Shown in pieces: positions 59,343 to 64,000 of a stretch of DNA of 64,000 bases. The notes beneath the pieces are model-generated. The model had not been told where the DNA came from and ran no database searches. It worked only from the letters and a program-made list of their open reading frames with translations. The position numbers were made by a program, and so were the translations under genes. Within the stretch, counting starts at the first letter, position 1, and every line of letters starts with the position of its first letter. The DNA comes from Ciceribacter sp. L1K22 (GTDB lineage: Bacteria; Pseudomonadota; Alphaproteobacteria; Rhizobiales; Rhizobiaceae): the NCBI RefSeq assembly GCF_017599385.1, contig NZ_JAGFPK010000002.1, forward strand, positions 124,001 through 188,000. The letters run 5' to 3'.

Positions 59343-59419
59343 GCAATTCTCCTTTCGGGTTGGGTTCCGCCTATAAGTGGGGCTTCCCCGCGCGCAAATC
59401 AAATCCGAAACGAGGATGT

Positions 59420-59448
59420 GATCGCGCGAGGGGCAGCCCCGCGCGATC
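59420..59448 (-). terminator. hairpin after the sugar-acid dehydratase gene
   Basis: GATCGCGC (59420-59427) pairs with GCGCGATC (59441-59448); inside, GGGG (59430-59433) pairs with CCCC (59437-59440) around CAG, leaving GA bulged. It lies 9 bases after the dehydratase stop on the minus strand. The T-run is weak. Confidence 0.6.
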
Positions 59449-59456
59449 GTCTTTCG

Positions 59457-61241
59457 TCAATGGTTGTGACGCGGCGGTGTCTTCGAGAGTTGCCGGAACT
59501 TGTCGGCTTCCCGGATCGTCGCGCCGTCCGCGAGTTGCGTTACCGTCTGGCGGTAGATCATCTGCCAGGGCGTGGCATCGGCAGGCACCTTCGGGATGCC
59601 GTCCGCCTTCCGACGTGCGATCTCGGCATCGTCGACCAGCATGTTGCAGAGGCCCTCGTTGAAGTCGATGCGGATGATGTCGCCAGTGCGAACCCAGGCG
59701 AGACCGCCGCCGGCCGCGCTTTCTGGCGAAGCGTTGAGGATCGACGGGCTGTCGGCAGTCCCGGACTGGCGACCGTCGCCGATCGTCGGGAGGCTCAGGA
59801 TGCCCTTCTTGAGCAGGTGATCCGGCGGCTGCATGTTGACGACCTCAGCCGAACCCGGCCAGCCCATGGGACCGGCGCCGCGGATGACGAGGATTGTATT
59901 CTCGTCGATATCGAGCGAGGGGTCGTTGATGCGGGCGTGATAGTCTTCCGAACCGTCGAAGACGACAGCCTTGCCCTCGAACACGCCTTCGCGGCCGGGT
60001 TCCTGCAGATAGCGCTGGCGGAAGCCTTCGGACACGACGCTCATCTTCATGATCGCGAAGTCGAACAGGTTGCCCTTGAGCACGAGGAAGCCGGCGCGTT
60101 CGCGCATCGGATCGGCAAAAGGCTTGATGACCTCGCGATCTTCGGATTCGCGTCCATCGAGGTTCTCCGCCATTGTCTTGCCGGTGACCGTCGGACAGCT
60201 ACCGTCGAGCTTTCCGGCCTGCAGCAATTCCCACATGATCGCCGGCACGCCGCCGGCGCGGTGGAAGCGTTCGCCGAGATAGGCGCCCGCCGGCTGGACG
60301 TTGGCAAGAAGCGGGATATCGTAGCCGTGGACCTGCCAATCCTCCGGCAGAAGCTCCACGCCGGCGTGCTTTGCCATGGCCATCAGGTGCGGTTGGGCAT
60401 TGGTCGATCCGCCGATGGCGGAGTTGACCTTGATCGCGTTCAGGAACGCTTCGCGCGTCAGGATATCCGACGGACGGATGTTATCGAGGACGAGTTCAAC
60501 AGCGCGGCGGCCGGTGCGATAGGCCATCTGGCCACGCTCGCGATAGGCGGCGGGAATGGCGGCACAGCCGGTGAGCGACATGCCGAGCGCTTCCGCCATG
60601 GCATTCATCGTCGAGGCCGTGCCCATGGTGTTGCAGTGGCCGACCGAGGGTGCGGAATCGAGTGCGGCTTCGAGGAATTCCTCGCGGGTGATTTCGCCGG
60701 CGGCGTATTTGCGGCGCGAACGCCAGATTACGGTGCCTGAGCCAACGAGATCCCCGTCGTGCCAGCCGTCGAGCATCGGGCCGCCGGAGAATACGATGGC
60801 CGGAATGTCGACGGTGGAGGCCGCCATCAGTGCCGATGGCGTGGTCTTGTCGCAGCCGGTCGTGAGGATCACACCGTCGAGCGGATAGCCATAGAGGATT
60901 TCCACGAGTCCCAGATAGGCAAGATTGCGGTCGAGCGCGGCGGTCGGGCGCTTGCAGTTCTCGAACAGCGGGTGGGTCGGGAACTCGATCGCGATGCCCC
61001 CGGCGTCACGGATACCGTCACGGAGCCGCCTTGCAAGTTCGAGGTGATGGCGATTGCACGGATTGAGGTCGCTGCCCGATTGCGCGATGCCGATGATCGG
61101 CTTGCCCGAACGCAGTTCCTCCGGCGTTATGCCGTAGTTCATGAAGCGTTCGAGATAGAGCGCGGTCAGGTCCAGGTGATCGGGGTTGTCGAACCAGTCC
61201 TGCGAGCGAAGCCTGCGGATTTGTTTCTTGTCCTCGCTCAC
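59457..61241 (-). CDS. IlvD/Edd family dehydratase, sugar-acid type (L-arabonate dehydratase-like)
   Basis: 594 residues. Iron-sulfur cysteines are in NPCNRHH, TGCDKTTPS and GHCNTMGTAST; the Mg-binding serine region GGSTNAQPHL follows. Length and the start QDWFDNPDHLDLTALYLERFMNYG match L-arabonate and D-xylonate dehydratases rather than IlvD. It removes water from a sugar acid to give a 2-keto-3-deoxy acid. Its start overlaps the stop of the upstream hydroxyacid dehydrogenase gene by 4 bases, so three minus-strand genes form one operon. Confidence 0.87.
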   Translation of the reverse strand: MSEDKKQIRRLRSQDWFDNPDHLDLTALYLERFMNYGITPEELRSGKPIIGIAQSGSDLNPCNRHHLELARRLRDGIRDAGGIAIEFPTHPLFENCKRPTAALDRNLAYLGLVEILYGYPLDGVILTTGCDKTTPSALMAASTVDIPAIVFSGGPMLDGWHDGDLVGSGTVIWRSRRKYAAGEITREEFLEAALDSAPSVGHCNTMGTASTMNAMAEALGMSLTGCAAIPAAYRERGQMAYRTGRRAVELVLDNIRPSDILTREAFLNAIKVNSAIGGSTNAQPHLMAMAKHAGVELLPEDWQVHGYDIPLLANVQPAGAYLGERFHRAGGVPAIMWELLQAGKLDGSCPTVTGKTMAENLDGRESEDREVIKPFADPMRERAGFLVLKGNLFDFAIMKMSVVSEGFRQRYLQEPGREGVFEGKAVVFDGSEDYHARINDPSLDIDENTILVIRGAGPMGWPGSAEVVNMQPPDHLLKKGILSLPTIGDGRQSGTADSPSILNASPESAAGGGLAWVRTGDIIRIDFNEGLCNMLVDDAEIARRKADGIPKVPADATPWQMIYRQTVTQLADGATIREADKFRQLSKTPPRHNH

Positions 61242-62146
61242 CGGTTTTCCTCCGTCTGACGGTTGTTGATTTTTTCCAGATGCAGCAGCAGGCCGCTGTG
61301 GTCAACGTCCCCGCCACCGTCGGCGACAAAATCCCGGAACTCGTTGCGGATCATTCCGGTCAGCGGGAGGGCGAGGTCGAAGAGTTCCGCCATGGCGGCC
61401 ACCGCGTCGAGGTCCTTCAACTGCAGGCGCGACGGGCCGCCCGGCTGGAAGGCCCGGTCCACCATGCGCTTGCCATGGAGTTCGAGGATGCGGCTTTCGG
61501 CGAAACCGCCGCGGATCGCATCGCGGAATTTCTCGCGGCTGGCACCGCCCGCCTCAACGAGGATCATGGCCTCAGCGACAGCGCCGATCGTGATGGCGAC
61601 GATCTGCTGGTTGGCAAGCTTGCAGATCTGGCCTGCACCGGAAGGGCCTACATGGGTGACGCGGCCGAGGGGTGCTAACACGTCCGCGAGGCTTTCGACG
61701 ATTTTTCCGTCGCCTCCGGCCATGATCGCGAGCGTGCCGGCAGTGGCGCCGACTGTGCCGCCCGAGACCGGGGCGTCAAGATGGTGGACGCCGCGTTTCG
61801 CCAGCGTTTCGGAATGCTCGCGGGCGATGGGTGGAGCGATGGACGAGGTGTCTATGACGATCGCGCCCGTCTTCAAGGCCTCGGCCGCGCCCTGGCTGAA
61901 CAGCACGTCCGTCACGGCCTTGCCGTCGCTCAGCATCGTGAAAACGATATCGGCGCCGTCAACGGCTTTTGCCGCCGACTCAGCGACGACGGCGCCATCG
62001 ACCTTCAGCGCATCGGCTTTTGTTATGTCGCGGTTCCAGACCGTGACCTCGAAACCTGCGCCCAGCAGTCGCCGCGCCATCGGCGCGCCCATCAGGCCTG
62101 TTCCGAGGAAGGCTATGTTTCGGGATTTCGTCGCGGTGTCCGTCAT
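61238..62146 (-). CDS. beta-hydroxyacid dehydrogenase (3-hydroxyisobutyrate/threonate dehydrogenase type)
   Basis: 302 residues. Rossmann start IAFLGTGLMGAPMARRLLGAG, substrate loop DAPVSGGTVGATAGTLAIM, and catalytic lysine in GAGQICKLANQQIV. The N-x-D start VTVWNRDITKAD favours NADP(H) or NAD(H) by the arginine. Family members oxidise tartronate semialdehyde, hydroxyisobutyrate, threonate or erythronate-type acids. The start shares one base with the upstream stop (TGATG), and its end overlaps the dehydratase gene. Confidence 0.85.
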   Translation of the reverse strand: MTDTATKSRNIAFLGTGLMGAPMARRLLGAGFEVTVWNRDITKADALKVDGAVVAESAAKAVDGADIVFTMLSDGKAVTDVLFSQGAAEALKTGAIVIDTSSIAPPIAREHSETLAKRGVHHLDAPVSGGTVGATAGTLAIMAGGDGKIVESLADVLAPLGRVTHVGPSGAGQICKLANQQIVAITIGAVAEAMILVEAGGASREKFRDAIRGGFAESRILELHGKRMVDRAFQPGGPSRLQLKDLDAVAAMAELFDLALPLTGMIRNEFRDFVADGGGDVDHSGLLLHLEKINNRQTEENR

Positions 62147-63129
62147 CAGAGCTTTCCTCCCAGCTCGTCCTCGATGTGCGTCCTGATGATCTCGTCGAAG
62201 GATTTTTCGGCGGTGAAGCTCAGGGCTGTCGCCCGTTTGGCCTCGAAGCCGGGAGCCCAGCCGGCGCACATGCGCATGATCATTTCGTCAGGCTCACGAC
62301 GGATCAGCTTGACCGCCTTTTCGCCGGCGACGCGGCGGAGCGCCTCGATCTGCTCACCCACGGTGGCGCTCAAGCCCGGCATTGAGAGGTTGCGGCGCGG
62401 ACCGACCTTTTCCAAGTCGATGGTTGCGCCATGGATGAGAAAGCCGACAGCCGAGCGCGGCGAGGCGTGCCAGTGGCGGACGTCGTCGGAGACCGGCAGA
62501 ACGGCTTCCTGGCCAACGAGCGGTTCGCGTAGAATGTTGGAGAAGAAACCGGATGCCGCCTTGTTGGGCTTTCCCGGGCGGATGCAGATCGTGGGAAGGC
62601 GGATGCCGATGCCGTCGAAGAAACCGCGACGCGAGTAGTCCGACAGCAGGAGCTCGCAGATCGCCTTCTGCGTGCCGTAACTGGTGAGCGGCGTCGTGTG
62701 GAACTCGTCCGGGATCGGATAGGGCAGGGGCGCGCCGAAGACGGCGATCGAGGAGGTGAAGACGACGCGCGGCTTGTAGCCATCCTGGCCGTGGGCAATG
62801 CGGATGGCGTCGAAGAGATAGCGGGTTCCATCGAGATTGATGCGGTAGCCCTTGTCGAAGTCCAGTTCGGCCTCGCCGGAGACGATGGCGGCGAGGTGGA
62901 AGATGACATCGGGACGGCTGGAGATCAGGCGCTCCGCCTCACCGGGAGCCGACAGATCGATGGTCTCAAGGACGCTTTCGCCCTTAAATTCGGCTGGAGC
63001 GGCGGGTGTGACGACATCCACCAGCGTCATCTTCTCGACGGCCTTGCCGTCGAGCTGTCCGTCCTTGGCCAGACGTTCGGCCAGCTTGCGACCGACCATG
63101 CCGGCGGCTCCGATGATCAGGATATGCAT
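62146..63129 (-). CDS. denD: NAD-dependent epimerase/dehydratase family protein, D-erythronate dehydrogenase (DenD)-like
   Basis: 327 residues. Extended SDR: ILIIGAAGMVGRKLAERL, catalytic Y-x3-K in SYGTQKAICELLL with TSSIAVFG ahead. The overall pattern (LPTICIRPGKPNKAASGFFSNILREPL) matches DenD, which oxidises D-erythronate at C2 for four-carbon acid breakdown, and related sugar-acid dehydrogenases. It heads the minus-strand operon; an FAD-oxidase gene is divergent from it. The symbol is a best match, not proof. Confidence 0.78.
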   Translation of the reverse strand: MHILIIGAAGMVGRKLAERLAKDGQLDGKAVEKMTLVDVVTPAAPAEFKGESVLETIDLSAPGEAERLISSRPDVIFHLAAIVSGEAELDFDKGYRINLDGTRYLFDAIRIAHGQDGYKPRVVFTSSIAVFGAPLPYPIPDEFHTTPLTSYGTQKAICELLLSDYSRRGFFDGIGIRLPTICIRPGKPNKAASGFFSNILREPLVGQEAVLPVSDDVRHWHASPRSAVGFLIHGATIDLEKVGPRRNLSMPGLSATVGEQIEALRRVAGEKAVKLIRREPDEMIMRMCAGWAPGFEAKRATALSFTAEKSFDEIIRTHIEDELGGKL

Positions 63130-63192
63130 GAGATTCCTCCTCTAGACGAAGGCGGCAATCGTGACTTCAGGGCCGCCTCAACAAAACATTTG

Positions 63193-63213
63193 TAAGGTTG
63201 TCTGATAACCTTA
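63193..63213. promoter_or_regulatory. operator-like palindrome in the divergent sugar-acid promoter
   Basis: TAAGGTT (63193-63199) and AACCTTA (63207-63213) flank a 7-base centre GTCTGAT, so the core reads TGTCTGATA. It lies 64 bases before denD and 70 before the FAD-oxidase start. For the plus strand TTGTAA (63190-63195) and TATGAT (63214-63219), 18 bases apart, could be promoter boxes around the palindrome. Confidence 0.55.
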
Positions 63214-63282
63214 TATGATGGCGTTGAAAACAGAATAGTTCGGACCGTCACCGGTCCGATGGGGATAGGTAGGAGACGACAG

Positions 63283-64000
63283 GTGGACGGGCAGGTCAGC
63301 AGGACTGGAAACGCGGCTGATGTCGAGGACAAGGTTGAGCACCTCGTGACGGCGCTCGGTAGCGATCTCGTTCTCGCTGGCGAGGACGTGTTGCGCTACT
63401 GCCGCGACTGGCATGGCGACGTGACGACCGGTGCGGTGGCCGTTTTGCGGCCGCGGTCGACGGAGGACGTCGCAGCAGCGGTCAAGGCGTGTGTCGATCT
63501 CGGTCTCTCCATCGTGCCGCAAGGCGGAAACACCGGACTGGTGCTTGGCGCCACCCCGGACCAGCCCGAGAGCCAGGTGGTCATCAGCCTGGAGCGTATG
63601 ACGCGCGTTCGTCGGATCGACCCGGACGATTTTTCCGCAGTCGTCGAGGCCGGCTGCATTCTCTCGGAATTCAAGGATGCGGTCGCGAAAGAAGGCATGT
63701 TCTTTCCGCTCGCGCTCGGAGCGCAGGGCTCCTGTCGGATCGGCGGCAATGTCTCGACAAATGCCGGCGGCGTCAACGTGTTGCGATACGGGATGACGCG
63801 TGAACTGGTCCTCGGCCTTGAGGTCGTGCTCCCTGATGGATCAATCTTCAACGGGTTGTCGACGCTTCGCAAGGACAATCGCGGTATCGATCTCAAGCAG
63901 CTGTTCATTGGGGCAGAGGGAACGCTGGGTATAATCACGGCGGTTTCTGTGAAGCTGATGCCGGAGCCCGAGCAGGTTGCAACGGCTTTGCTGGGCCTCA
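63283..64000 (+). CDS. FAD-linked oxidase, GlcD/D-2-hydroxyglutarate dehydrogenase type, 5' part
   Basis: The frame is open to the window end (239 residues seen; family length about 470). PP-loop type FAD domain: AVLRPRSTEDVAAAVKACVDLG, VPQGGNTGLVLGATPD, GAQGSCRIGGNVSTNAGGVNVLRYG and FIGAEGTLGIITAV. Such enzymes oxidise D-2-hydroxy acids (glycolate, lactate, 2-hydroxyglutarate) to keto acids. I chose the GTG at 63283 with AGGAG 7 bases ahead; an in-frame ATG at 63259 is possible. It is divergent from the erythronate-type operon and probably controlled with it. Confidence 0.88.
   Translation, partial: MDGQVSRTGNAADVEDKVEHLVTALGSDLVLAGEDVLRYCRDWHGDVTTGAVAVLRPRSTEDVAAAVKACVDLGLSIVPQGGNTGLVLGATPDQPESQVVISLERMTRVRRIDPDDFSAVVEAGCILSEFKDAVAKEGMFFPLALGAQGSCRIGGNVSTNAGGVNVLRYGMTRELVLGLEVVLPDGSIFNGLSTLRKDNRGIDLKQLFIGAEGTLGIITAVSVKLMPEPEQVATALLGL

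Noticed and set aside
1..64000. Mobile elements, CRISPR arrays, tRNA or rRNA genes, prophage
   Set aside because: No transposase or integrase, no regularly spaced repeats, no tRNA-like or rRNA stretch was recognised on either strand.

Overview
The window looks like a chromosomal or large-replicon segment of an alphaproteobacterium of the order Hyphomicrobiales, most likely Rhizobiaceae (Rhizobium, Ensifer, Shinella or Agrobacterium type). The DNA is visibly GC-rich and almost wholly coding. Many genes are coupled by 4-bp ATGA overlaps. The content (several ABC and TRAP uptake operons, betaine and sugar-acid catabolism, FecR/CHASE2-cyclase signalling) fits that group. No tRNA, rRNA, CRISPR array, insertion sequence or phage gene was seen. 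No gene-free gap exceeds 300 bases; the longest is about 260.

Layout. (1) 1-1450: 3' part of an allophanate hydrolase gene and its terminator. (2) 1616-11730: an unusual cluster joining GTP/flavin-precursor and pterin-fold enzymes (GTP cyclohydrolase II, stand-alone RibD-type reductase, 6-pyruvoyl-tetrahydropterin-synthase homologue) with decorating enzymes (methyltransferase, glycosyltransferase, zinc-less dehydrogenase) and membrane or lipid enzymes (CDP-alcohol phosphotransferase, FkbM methyltransferase, flippase-like protein, sulfatase-superfamily protein). This is my best candidate for an undescribed system. (3) 11736-14923: FecR-like protein plus CHASE2 adenylate cyclase, divergent from a Crp-type regulator. 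(4) 15048-17495: small secreted protein, MFS sugar-type symporter, SDR. (5) 17504-28138: AraC regulator divergent from an operon of aldehyde dehydrogenase, complete branched-chain-type ABC importer (with an oddly extended ATPase), second aldehyde dehydrogenase and flotillin-like protein. (6) 28163-39959: a long minus-strand betaine-type operon (ABC importer with double-length permease, two FAD/GcvT demethylating oxidoreductases, two choline-kinase-like phosphotransferases) with a divergent DeoR regulator. (7) 39973-48250: 5-oxoprolinase divergent from a TRAP transporter, then a MarR-like regulator and a BASS-type transporter. (8) 48492-50296: two L,D-transpeptidases. (9) 50298-57916: ribose-type ABC operon with an SMP-30 lactonase, divergent from a soluble GAF histidine kinase and response regulator. 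(10) 57998-64000: sugar-acid enzymes (SDR, IlvD/Edd dehydratase, beta-hydroxyacid dehydrogenase, D-erythronate-dehydrogenase-like protein, start of an FAD-linked oxidase), interrupted by msrA.

How the parts work together. Most modules are import-plus-catabolism units with a divergent regulator. In each of the three ABC operons a strong hairpin lies just after the binding-protein gene, fitting higher expression of that protein. Candidate operators lie in front of the betaine, ribose-type and sugar-acid operons. The cluster at 1616-11730 is different: it looks biosynthetic, starting from GTP and ending at the membrane, and its pterin-fold protein has lost its usual catalytic residues, so its product cannot be read from known pathways.
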